Shown here in pieces: positions 1-12,200 of a DNA stretch of 64,000 nt (positions within the stretch are counted from its first letter, which is position 1; each line of letters starts with the position of its first letter). The stretch lies in assembly GCA_030770545.1 (NCBI GenBank), contig CM061090.1, forward strand, positions 18,324,501 through 18,388,500, in the 5' to 3' direction. The stretch is from Macropodus opercularis. Its lineage: Eukaryota > Chordata > Actinopteri > Anabantiformes > Osphronemidae. A program made the translations under genes and the position numbers. The notes beneath the pieces are model-generated. The model was not told where the DNA came from and did no database searches. It saw only the letters and a list, made by a program, of their open reading frames with translations.

Positions 1-124
1 TTAATCTGGAAAGCTCATTCAGCATTTCTTTTCACTAAACGTCCTACCAGCTACAACACAGCAAACATACAGCATGACTGCAGGGGGCTGATAGAGAGAA
101 CAACAACAACAAAGCTGCACTTAC
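1..124 (-). other. ppargc1a: ppargc1a intron 11, partial
   Basis: The donor gtaagt follows the RRM exon at 125. No acceptor followed by the conserved C-terminal sequence (DSNSDDFDP-like) is visible before position 1, so the terminal exons, stop codon and polyadenylation signal are outside the window. Confidence 0.9.
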
Positions 125-276
125 CCAAGTCTGTGTAATGTGATTTGTAGAACTGCTTTTGTCCGCCAAAGCACAGCTCGAACTGCGGCTCGTTTGACCT
201 GCGTAAGGTGTGTCCGTTCTCAAGAGCGGCAAAGGCGTCACAAGTGTAGCGGTACGTGATGAAGCCAAAATTGTCC
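125..276 (-). CDS. ppargc1a: ppargc1a exon equivalent to mammalian exon 11, RRM second half
   Basis: This exon has 152 bases with acceptor ggaacag and donor gtaagt. The first base completes Gly, then 50 codons follow, beginning DNFGFITYRYTCDAFAALEN and ending QFYKSHYTDL, with one base left over for the next exon. FGFITY is the RNP1 strand of the RRM. Human has DSYGFITYRYTCDAFAALEN, so identity is very high. The leftover G predicts that the next exon, outside the window, begins by completing an Asp codon, as in human. Confidence 0.97.
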
Positions 277-3200
277 CTGTTCCAGGAATAGAAGATGATA
301 TGTCACTGTGTTGCTGTGGGGCTACAATAACCGAACAGGGAGCCTTGTCTTAAATGACGATCACACTATTTATATGCAAAAGAGAATCAATAAAAGTGTA
401 TCTTTGGGGCTGTGAAGGTCTAGAAGCAGATGAATCGGGAGATGCTCTGAGACTGCAAACGCTTTGTCTTAGGCTTTAAACACTTGCCTTTACATTATGC
501 AGCAGTTACAGCAGAAGGTATTTGTCTGAACGCTGAAATAAACGTCCCCCAGCACCACTGTATACTATAGAGATACATGGAAGATCCTGGGGCCTTACCC
601 ATCATCCCTCAAGTTCACAGCACATTCTTCAATTTCGCCGAAGACTTCAAAGCGGCGCTTCAACTCAGCCCGGGTGCAGTCGGACCTCAGTCGCCCCACG
701 TACACCACCCGTCTCTCCTCCTGCTCATTAAAAGGAAAGACAGAGCAGAGGGAAGGAGATTAAAAAGGGGGAGTCTGTTTCCCGTTTCCCCTCTCTTTCT
801 TCACCAGGCCTTAATGAATTGGTCTTGATCACTCCTGTGGATACTGACTTTGAGGCCCGTTTTGTCCCTCTCCCCCGTCTGTCTGTTGTGTTCCTCTGTG
901 ATTGGTTCAGCTTGCTTCCTCTTATCTGATAGAGTTGCACTTTGGAAGCGCTTTCAATCTGCCTCGGCACCACAATTCCTCTTTCTCTCTGCAACTCATC
1001 AACTCAAGGCACGGCGATTTTTATCAAATGATGCCACGTCTCAAGTTTGTTGCTGCTTCTTCTTTCATGCAGCCTAAAAATAGAGCCGTGTGGTGACTCA
1101 GCCGTGTGTCACAAAAGCCCAGATTTCACACAGCGAACAGGCACGACTGCTAATGGAGCGGTCTGTTAATATTATAAGGATATTCACAGAGCACAGCAGA
1201 GGTGAGCCACGGGGCAAAAACACGTGGCTTTCCTTGAACCTCAGAGGACGTGGGGGTCATAGTGGAATAATTTAGCAACAAACTGCACCAGGCTGCAATT
1301 ATAGTTTTTGAGTAGTTTAATTGCATCTTCTAATCATATAATACAGCACAAGCCTGGGGGTACCGCTAGTATTATTTATGTATTCATTCATTTACTTGCC
1401 ATTAGTTGAGCAAGCCCATGGAGGCCCATTGAAACTTTAAATGCTGTCTTGAGGATAGTTGTAGCATAACGTAAATCAGTTGTCTGGTGCTAGACTCAAA
1501 GTTGACCTCTGCCCTCTTTGACTCGTATAGAGCAGCTGAGAAAAATAAAAATTAACTACGGTTTCTATCCTGTCCCCACTGGTTAATGCTTGAGACAAAC
1601 AAAGGTATTTGCTGAATTAGAATTTTAGTTGCTGACAATTGATATATAGGTGTTTTTTTTTATTTTTTGCTGGCACCCTGAGGGCTGTGTGTAAGAGAGA
1701 TGAAAAACACAAAAACACAAACACACAGATGAAGCTTCCACATCCCAAACGTCGTTTGACAGCTCGAGCTTTTGCGCCCGTAATTGTTTGCCTCTCCGTC
1801 TCAGGCAACGTATGCATGCCAAGCCAAGTTTGCATTACTGCATCATTTAATGTGTGCTTTATCAACGGGTGGTAGCGGCATTACCCCGCTGGAAACGTGA
1901 GTAATTTCACACTGGGACAAGGAGAGCAGAGATATGGGGGATATCTGATAGTCACTGCATCAGGATGAATTTCGAATTGGATACAGAGGGAAGGAAGAAA
2001 AAAAAAAAAGCACAAAAAAATCAGAGGCCGTCTCCTACTTTGCCCTTTCCCCGTCTTGCTCTCCTAGTTTCTGTTTTCCACTATTTTAACATTTTACCCC
2101 TGTGGTGTGATTAATAGGAGGCGACAGTGTTTCCAGACGACAAAGCCGTTAAAAATACACAACCCGGAGATAAAGAGGAAGAGCCTGTCGCCTGAATCAT
2201 TCAGGAACTCACTTCGTATGTATTCTTTCAGTGGAGAGACACTGTGGCACATGGCACTGGACTGGAGGCTGTGTCATCTTAAGTAATGTGTGTGTCCGTG
2301 TGAAGAAGGTTTGTACGCATTTGCGGGAATTTGTACATGTGCCACTGCAGTGATCGCATGTGGTCTTTTATCGGGAAAGACGTAAAGACAAGCAGAGGAA
2401 ATGAAATGGCAGTTTGAAACGGCAGCCTACTCACTATTGCTTTCTGCTTCTGCCTCTCTCGCTGCTCGGCCCTTTCAAACTCCCTCTTCTCATAGTCCCG
2501 GCGGTACTCCTCCCGCTTCAGCCTCTCATGCTGGTACTCCTCGTAGCTGTCATACCTGTGGGAGACAAAACACGCGTGACACCGCCGTCCTCGCTCGTCC
2601 TTCAAAACACGCCCTTCCTGTTGACGCTCGTTACAAGATCAGCTGTCACAGGCGAGTATTCCCGCATCGCCTCGCAACTCTCATAGTTAAGGACGGGGGA
2701 AGCAAATGGACATGGTAATAAGACGTGTCCTCGCCATCGCTGTGATTACGAAGCCCGCAGGATAGGCCCGCGGGAGTGCCGCCGAGCAGCGCGGTCGGGG
2801 TGCCAGGCAGCTGCAACTGTCAGCACAACTTCACATGTCATTACTTTCTGCTTAGTTAGGGCTTCATCTAGAAGGAAAGTGCAACTTTCTCCCCCCCCCA
2901 CCCACCCCAGACTAGCACATGATGTGTCTGTTAAGTTTTCGACTGATGAGCGACTCTCAGGCTTGTCGGGTGTCATTAGGCACGTGGGTGCCAAATCAGC
3001 TCGGAGGGCTGAGTTGGTGTCAGTCTCCCTCGCTCGCTCTCTTCCCGCACAGTGCCAGAGCGCTTCTGCATATGTAATGGTCCCCTCTGCAGTGGCTCAC
3101 AGAAAACTACACAGCCACTAAGTTGAATAAGCATCATTATGCAGCTGGGAGCATCGACTCACAAGTGACGGATGAATTGGAACTCTCCTGTCACTAGACC

Positions 3201-6200
3201 AATAAAACATGATCAATTAAACATATTTGCCCTGGATGTTTGTCACAGGCTCCGATGAGGATGGGACCGACTGCAAATGCGCTTCAGTCTTAACGTAACA
3301 GAGGGAATCTGGCAAAAGTTTCTGCCGCTCAAGTTGTCTGAGGCTGCTAGATATGCTTTTTGGTCCCGCTTTTAGCCTTTTACCATGAAGTCTTTGCAAA
3401 TAATGAATATGTCTGAGCCGGATTGATGGAGACCGATTAAAAGTGAAATATTTCATTTCAAAATCACCTTGGCCTGCAGCTGAGAGGAGATCGAGACTGA
3501 TGTTGGGGGCTCTTGTGAGTCCTGCAGCGAAAGGTGCTTGAGTCTGTGTTGTGACGAGACCTGAAGAGGAAAAAAAAAAAAAAAAAAAATGTTTAATTTG
3601 GAAATGTCAAAAATGTTGCTAATCTCTCACGTTAGACAAATGCTTAAAAAACATAAAGTGCTCTCGACTGCTGCAAACTTATAACACCTTGGTTAATTTG
3701 TTCTTGGGTTCTGGGACCAAATTCTTTGATATTTGCGAGGCCAATTAAGATATTAGGAACTGGGTTAATTCCAGATAAAAGCATTCTGCAATTTTTACTG
3801 CCTTGTCCTAGTCTAACCCACAGCCACAGAAAATGTTCACGATTTTCCACAGAACTTCGTACACACCTGAGCTAGCATATAAATGCACCACCTATCTATG
3901 TTGCATGAGGAATTGGTCAATACAAGGGGCCCTAGTGGTCTGACTATAGAGCTTGTACCACTGCACTCCTTAAGCTTGATACTTAATTACTGCAGTGCTG
4001 CTGAAAGTGGAGGCATGAATAATAAAGAAAGAGAAGTTTGGGAAGCTCAGTGAAGCAAAGGAATGCCAGTTTGGCAAGAGTGAGCATCTTACGCTGTGAA
4101 ACTTTAAACGCGAGGAATTTTTCAAAAATATTTCTTTCTGAAATTCAATTTATCTTTCCTCGCATGAAAATATAACAAGCTGCTTGTTCTGTCACTTTCA
4201 AAAACTCCGGTCCCTATCCAATTTTTTTCAGAAAGCTTGTCAGAGTCTGATGGAATGACTTGGGACTATTACTCTATAATTTGTGAGCACGGTGGTGTAG
4301 AGCGAAGCACAGGGGCCTGGACAGAATAAAGTGCTTCTATTGGCTCTGTGGAGTAAACTGACCTTTAAGTAATCGGGCAAACAAACCGAGTCCAACACCG
4401 TGAGGCACTCAATGAACTACCGCTGCCAGGCCGAATTTATTCACATCCTTCTCAGTAACTACGCTTTGCATCAGTTTTTCCTACCAAAAAAGAAAAACCC
4501 CACTTGCCTCTGATCAAAGAGGAGCATGGGAAATGTAGTTCTTACACGGCGCTATGATGATAGAGGCCTCTTTTGAGAGGGGTTTCGAGACCGTGTTCCC
4601 ACAGCTTGGATTTGGCTTTCATCTCAAGGGATGCAAAAAAAAAGGAGGGTTTGCCACTCAGTAAAAACAACAGCTGCCGCTTAAAACAATAGCCCCGGCA
4701 TCAAACAAAAAACGGGGAGCGTGCAAGGGAGAGACGGAGGAAGGGGGGAGTGTTAGGAAGACACTCAAATAAAACTCCCTGTCTAGAGATGAAAACTCTG
4801 TCTGTTCAAAAGTCCAACGCCTCTGGCACCTTTCATGTTCTGGGCTTTTTTTTTTTTTTCCTTTTTCATTCATTGCACCATTCAACTAATCTTTTCCCCA
4901 TTGTCAGTTCAGGTTTAATAGGCACCATTTGGTTATCCTAACACCTGCAGACGATTCAGTTAGAATGCGTTCCACCTCGCTCTCACCTGTTAAATCTCTG
5001 TGTGCAAGACTTGCCAAATCTATTCTCCATTATTCCGGGCAAGCAGCTAGCAGGAGGTAAAGAAACCATGCTAAGAGTCTCCAGGGTCTATCCTGTCTGA
5101 CATGAGCTCTGATGACTGTTCAGTCCTGTTTTACACTCCTAAGCCAGAACCCCTGCCAGCTCCAAGCCCTGTTTAAACTGCACGGGTGGGGAGCAGCCAA
5201 GGTTCAGCCAAAAGGGGCGTAAAGGCTGTGTGTGTGTGTGTGAAAGAGAAAGCAGTGACTTACCAGGAGGAGGGGCGTCTGTCAGGTGAACTGGAGAGGG
5301 AGCGCCTCCGGTAATGTGAAGAGGAGCTGCGGGAGCCAGAGTGGGAACGAGAACGGGATCGGGACCCGCTGCTGGTCCAGCAGAAAGGCCTGCTGGGTGA
5401 GAGGAGGAGGGAGGAGGGTGGGGAAACGGAGCCTCGTGAAGGAGAGCAGCTGGATGGTGGAGAACATGAGGGAGAGCAAGGGGGGCAGTCAAAGAGCAGG
5501 TCCAGAGGGGTGCCCTCCCACGGATAGAGGAAGCGACTCTCACGGCCCTCACCCAGCTCTAGCTCTTCGTGAAAGGGCAGAAACCCTGGATGCAGGTAGC
5601 TCGAGCCAGGCAGCCTCTGAGAGTAGCAGTCCTCCTCTCCCTCCTCAGGGGACTGAGAGGCTGAGGCTCTTTTTGGTTTGCTGCCCGGTTCTTTGTCCTG
5701 ACCACCCTGGCTGTAGAGGGCTTTTAGGGGGTGGCCAAAGTGCTTGTTGAGTTCCGCTCTGATTTCCTGGTCGCACAGGAGCTTCCGGCTAGTGGCAGAG
5801 GAGTTCTGTTGGCCCCTGTCCGAAGTGACCTCTTGTGAGGGGATCTGGGAGGTTTGTGTAAGGTTCTGCTTCCCTAACCCCTGGACCTGGACTGCTTCTC
5901 CATCCACAGAGGCAGAGTTCTGCTGCTTAGCTATAGGGACGGATGAAGTGGATGATGGAGCGCAAGAAGATGAAGATAATGAAGAGGATGACGGCATGGC
6001 TAAGTCTTTACATTCGACATGCCTGTCCTCCACTGTGCCTGCTGTAGGCGCGGAAGCAGCGGCGGCACCCGGGGTGACCGTAATTTCCGTTGCTGTAGTC
6101 ATGGTAACAGTGGCTGTGCTGCCGTCCTTCCTAGTGCCAGCAGAAGCCTGGCAATAGTCATGGTCACTGTAGCCACGTGGCACCAACCGCTTACTGTTGG

Positions 6201-9200
6201 TAGTGCTGCGATGCTCCTCAAGGCCTCCCCCCACTGTCTGTTGGGCGAAGGAGTAAGGGAGGACGGTGGACGCTTTGCTCAGCTGGGCATAAAGCTCAGT
6301 CTGTTCGGGACCCTTCCTTGTGGGGCCCCCGCCTGAGGCACCTGGGGCCGGGGCCAGAGCGCCGGGGCCCAACTCGCTCAGCCTGGCTCTTTTGCATTCC
6401 AAGGCTGAGGAGGAACATGAAGACAACTTGGATTTGAGCGATGCTTTGAAAGGATTCTCTTGACTGGCTTTGTGTGGGGGCGTGGTAGGTGGTGTCAGAC
6501 CTGCAGGAGGATGAAGAGGAGGAGACAGAGGTTGGTGGTCGCTATAAAATTAAACTGGAGCCATAATGCAAACCGCCCTAAAATATCCATCCTCCCCTCA
6601 GTCATCTATAATCTCCCAGGTTAGTTTATGCACAGTGGACACAGATACATGCCTGATTAAAATATTCACTTTCACTTGGCCTAATCCTGATCTCTATTTT
6701 ATTGCCATCTTGACAGATTAATGTAATGCTTGGTGTAACTTAATATCGTGGTGTTGTAATATGGATGAGTTGCCTTCCCCTTCCTCCCTGACCTTGGACA
6801 GATCTCTTTTCATGAAAAAAACATAACACAAAACCTTGTAGAGGACAAATGCAATGCATCTGACAGGAAAAAAAAAGAAAAGAAAGAAAGTAAAGTACAT
6901 GTATCATATCTCAGCTTGCCCACCACAAATGTCCACGCTGGACGGCAGCCAAGCGGTCGGAATAAAACTGAAAACCTTTTTTATTGGTCTGAGAGAACAA
7001 TCGCTGACATGATGCCATGCATGTTTCAATGTGATTCATTTCCGCTTAACTTACATGTTAGCATGGCTGGATGTGCTGCTATGGCGAGTGTCTGCTATGT
7101 CGCGAAAGCACAGGAAGAGCTGGCGAACGGGTTGTCATTCTTCTCAGATGTCATGTCTCTAGTGCTTGTGCCCCCCCCCACCCCCGCTTCCCCTGCCTCC
7201 TACAGATTTACAGCCAGACAGATGGCAGTTATATGGGAAGTCCTGAGATGAGCCCACTTTATAGCATTGTTAATGCACTCACACAAACAGCCGTCACCAT
7301 TACTCTCATTCTATTTCCACCTCTCCTTTAGTCTTGTATTTTCCCTTCTTCTCCCGCCTCTCCTCTCTCCCTCTGTCTGTCATCTTCCCTGGATCAATCT
7401 GTGTTTTTTTTTCTCTCTGTCTGTCTTTCGGCATCTTTTCCAGTTTATATCTTAAACAGAACAAATGTGCCCACACACACACCCTTGTCACCAACCGTCT
7501 CTCACCGGAGTCAAACTCAAGCGCTTTGAAACACCTACGCTCTCCCTACTTCTTTGCCTTTCTTATAATGCACATCATTCTTTGCTTGCTGGTGAATTGC
7601 ACCAAATGACAGCTATTAGTATCAAATCCAATGTTAGAGTATGTACCAGGACGACAGCTTGGAAAAGAGAGTACATGGGCCTGATACATAAATATGCAGG
7701 CTTCTGAAACCACTTGCTGTGTTCGGATGTCTAATCCGAAATCTTCCTACTTATTATGAGGATGTGTTTCTTTATTCTTATAGTGATATAGCCATACACA
7801 TGCATTATGCCAATGAAATGAGCTATGAATAAGAGAAGGCAGAGAGGGAGAGCGGGTGCTACACAGTGCCTGAGGAACTTCTGTTTCACCAATGAAGCAC
7901 CATCTGTCCAAAACAATGTGTGCGTGGGGTCATAAACTAGGAGCCATTAGCGATGGTGGTGAAATAAATCAGAATTAGATAAATATGTGCCTCTCAGTCA
8001 AACTTGCTAGTGATGGATGATCCACAGGCGCAAACACCAATCATGTAGTCACTGGAGAGAAAACGATGCAGCGAGCTAGCGAGACAGACAGAAAAAAGGT
8101 TTTGTCATCTTTTTTTCTTTTTTTTTCCTCGTCCAGCTGTAAATTGCAGGGAGACCTCGGAGCGAATAACAACTCCGGGCTTAAAGAGCTGATCCACCGG
8201 TAAGCCATGCAAATAGCAACACACAGACCACCCCAGTGTCACGAGATACAGTAATTAAAGACACCACAGCAACACGGGGTAAATCTATTAGTTTGGCCGA
8301 GACGTGAGGTTTCAAAGCCTGTATTACGCAGCTACAGTACACAAGGACTCAAAGGTATCTTGGCACTGTACAACATGTGCAGATGTATGGTCTGCTGATA
8401 ATTACATTTATTGTTCTATTAAATCATTACAACTACTACTGAAACCGATCTTAAAGGTATAAAATAAAAGGCTACTGGCCACAGTTCAAAAAAAAGTCCA
8501 CAGTATCTGAGTTGAAGGCAGAGGGTAGAACCTCCCTCTTGGATAACTTCCATCTGGTTATCAGTAAGTCTGGCATAAACTCTATCACACAGGAGTGTTA
8601 CTCTAAATCTGAAAAGGACATGCAACTCTGGACCTAAAGGCTTACTGGGATCTATATCCGCCTGCCATACAGGACTAGAATCAAATGCTAATCCTGATTT
8701 AGAAAAAAAAAGAGTTCAGTAACCTGGAGCTTTCTGGACTAATGAATTTCCTGCTAATATTCAACCCTAAATTGGCACATGATAGAACACTTTGGTGAAG
8801 GACTTTATTTAACCGTGCTTGTAAAGCGGATGCGGTGAAACAGAACAGATGCAAAGTTTTTGGACACAGGTCAAAAGACCCACCCACGTGCAGTAAAACA
8901 GGAAGAAATATTAACTGTTTAATTGCCCCAGAGCTGGAGCAGCCCTGCACTTTCCCTAATGTAAGTCTCAGCTTAGCATCCCCTTTGATCATGAAAACGT
9001 ATCTATCGCACTTTGACCAAGGTCAGAAGTATAGGGGGGGGTGACCCCTGGGGGTCTGATGTATCATACATTTACATCCCCCCATGGGAGCAAAGTTGAA
9101 GCTGCAGAGGTGCACAGATGAAGTATGTATGAGGACAATTTCCCCTCCTAGTAAATGAATACCTGAAGAGGCCAGTGAAACGTCACTTCAGTCTAAGGGG

Positions 9201-12200
9201 TGGCCATTTTGTTTTTATTGACCTTACATGAATAATCCAGGGGGCAGAAGCAGAGCGAGATAAGGGGTAATTACTGACATAATTCACAGAAAGACACAAA
9301 GAGAGTTTTGACCCCTACAAAGTGCTTCAGTTGCTCACGTTCTCTTCATTTTTGTCTTATAATTACCTTCAGCCTATAGCTTTCTCCCCATGCAGTTAAT
9401 TATAACCCAGTAGCACAAAAGAGGAATGTCAACAATGACGGTGAAAAATGCCTGCGCTGAATCCATTTGCAAAACTGAATCGGAAATGTAAAGTCAGATG
9501 ATCTAATTGCCTGTATGTGTAAGGACTTTAAAAAAGGAAGACACATTTCACACAGGCGCAACTGAATTACACTGCAAAACCAATTAAAACAATAACGCTG
9601 CCATTTCAATTTTGCTTTGATGTGTAAGCTGTCAGTCAGAGAACATTAGGATCTGATAGAACGGAGAGGAAAAGCACATTAACTCTTCGGTAACGTGGGG
9701 AAGGATGGAAGGGGTTAGCTAATGAACTCTGGAGAGATTGAAAAGCATAATCAATAGTTAGGCGCATAAAAATGTTCTCCTTTACATTCACCTTGAACTT
9801 TGGTGCGATTACCAAGACGTTGGATAAGACTGACTCCACCCTTTAAGAGCTAGATCAGGAGGGCGGTGGGGCAAATATCCAATGAGATGTGTTCGTTTCG
9901 CTTTAAAACTAGGAGTGGATCAAAAAAAAGCATGCTCACCTGGGGTTCCAGCAATCTCCACACTTAATGTGCGTTCAATGGTTTTGTTCTCAAACGGTGA
10001 TCCCTTGTGGTCACTGCAAGACAAAAAAAAAAAAAGCCACATGTCACCCTTCAGGTGAAAGAGGGACTCTGAAAGCTTTTGTGATCTAAGAAATGGAAAT
10101 GAGTCACAAAAATGCCTCAACTCGGAATCTAGTCTACATAGTTTTTGTTTGGCTCTGTCTTTTTCTTTCTGCGGTTTGTTTCTGCTTTTTGCCTAGAATA
10201 ATGGAAAAACTTCTCACACTTACTTTGGAGACTCTGGGGTCAAAGGAAGTGGCAAGGTGGTTGGTTTGGCTGCAGAACACAAAGGAGCATGGGTAATTAT
10301 TGATCTAGGTATAACACTCATGGCAGAAGAGAACAGGTCCACATTCTGCAACAATTGCTCTCAAATTGGTTCATTATATGCAATTTCTACAAAACACCCA
10401 TCCCTGGTTAGAAAGTCTTCTATGGACACTACTGTGCAAAGCATATATTTTTTAGATTGACCCCGTTTTAACAATTTATTCTCTTATGATAGACTGTTTA
10501 CTCTGTGAGGCAGGATGAAGTGATGGTACATGTAATACAGGTGTGTAGACACACACATACCCTGCTCAAGACAACAGATAGACTGGAATGGAATAAAGAC
10601 AAAGAGAGACGATGCCACAAACAAGACACATGACAGTGGGTGAGCCCCTCCCTGGACAACAAAGTCATAAACGCATGCACCACCAGCAGAGGAGAGGAAA
10701 AAAGAAAGGAGAGTCAAGGAAGCTTGTGCAGTTGCCCGAGGCTCTGGCCGACTTGTGCTCCAGCTGAGGGAACGTGGCTTTAGTAGCACAACGCTAGAGA
10801 GCAACACCCGGGCTCTGGGTCTAAATGTTCGTACTCAGCACACTCAGCTCAATCAGCCAAAGATGGTTCAAGGGTCGACTTTATGAATACAAGACGTACA
10901 AAAGCAGGACAAGGCTCGCCCCTTTTCCCACCCCCTCCTGTTTATTTAACTTCACTCTGTTTGAATTGAAAAGAATGCCTCTGGGAGTAGCAAAAAGCAT
11001 TGGCTAGCAGGCTGCTTATTGTCATTGCTGTTTATGCCCTTAGAATGACTGTTAGACTGGAATTAGAGTAGGGGTTAGTTGTGAAGTCAAACTGGGAAGT
11101 GGTTAGAGCAGGAGAGGGAGAAGAGAGAGCAGAGATAAGGCCAGTGGGGGGGATGCAGTCATGATTACCTAACAATGGGTGGCCCTGGTCGTCGGGGTGT
11201 TCGCTGAGTGCCTGCCTGTGTGGGTGCCCTTGCCCTTGTGTGATGCAGAGAGGGGTGGGCTCTGCAATTCTAGTATCAGGAAAGAGTGGGCTTGGTGGGC
11301 CCTGTGAGAGCACCGCTGTGGGGCTGCCCGTGACATGGTCATGGTCATCATCATCAGCATCAGCATCAGCATCATTGTCGTCAACAATATCATCATCATG
11401 GTCAACATCCTCCCCATAGCCCCCCTGCCTTTGCCAACCCAGCTCTAGTCCAAAGCCCATGTTTAACTCAATCCAGCTGTTTAGTTCTGAAGCAGTAGGT
11501 GCCAACAGGGGCTCTGAGTCAAGCTCTTCACCCTGACTTGCTCCCTTGTTTCTAAGATTAGTGTCAGTTCCTTTGAACTCTTTCTCCTCTACCTGTGAAA
11601 AAGCCTGGGCTTGGCTCTCAGACTTCTTACTTTCTAATTTGCCCTGAGGAAAAGGAAAAGGGGTGATCTTAGGTGGGAGTAGGTGGGCCCGGTATCGAGC
11701 AGGCCTCTGTTTGGAGGTGAGCAGCTGGCTAAGTAAAGGGTGACCAGGCTTCTCTTCCCTTTTTTTGATAGTCACTGTGATGCGCCTACGTGGTGCACGA
11801 CGGACACCACTACTGCCTTGCCTGCCAAAGCCCTCACAAGCCTGAGTGGCGCCCGCAGCCTCTCGGCAATGCTCACAGCTGTGACTCACCTCTCTGGGAG
11901 GGAGGGAATAAGAATGCATATACCTAATAAACCTAGCGGCGGCCAGGCGGCCCACATCGCCTGGCGGCCTTCCTTCTTCACTGCATGGCCCGTGCTCCAG
12001 TTTGGGGCGGGCATGGCCGCAGGTGGAAGTTCTGTGGCCAACAGGGATAGAAGCAACCTCCGACTCCTCAACCCTGTGATCGTGAGTGCAACGCTGCCAC
12101 TTCCCAGCCCCAACACCAGCCACACTACACTCGCCTGCAGCCCGGCTCTCACCTCGCTGGTGATGCTGCTGCGGCGGCAGCTGCTGCTGCTGTTGATGTT

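Noticed and set aside
5286..6157. Open frames antisense to exon 7/8
   Set aside because: They mirror the GC-rich coding exon on the opposite strand and have no domain or splice signals.
11169..11417. A minus-strand frame reading Met-rich (MMMTMT) at the end of exon 5
   Set aside because: It is the Asp/Ala repeat read in another frame. I considered whether a frame switch here could explain the phase conflict, but this frame ends in TAG just before the donor.
11620..11640. GAAAGTAAGA as an exon 5 donor
   Set aside because: It resembles a donor but leaves one base, out of phase with exon 6, and removes the acidic and LCITQ regions that look coding.
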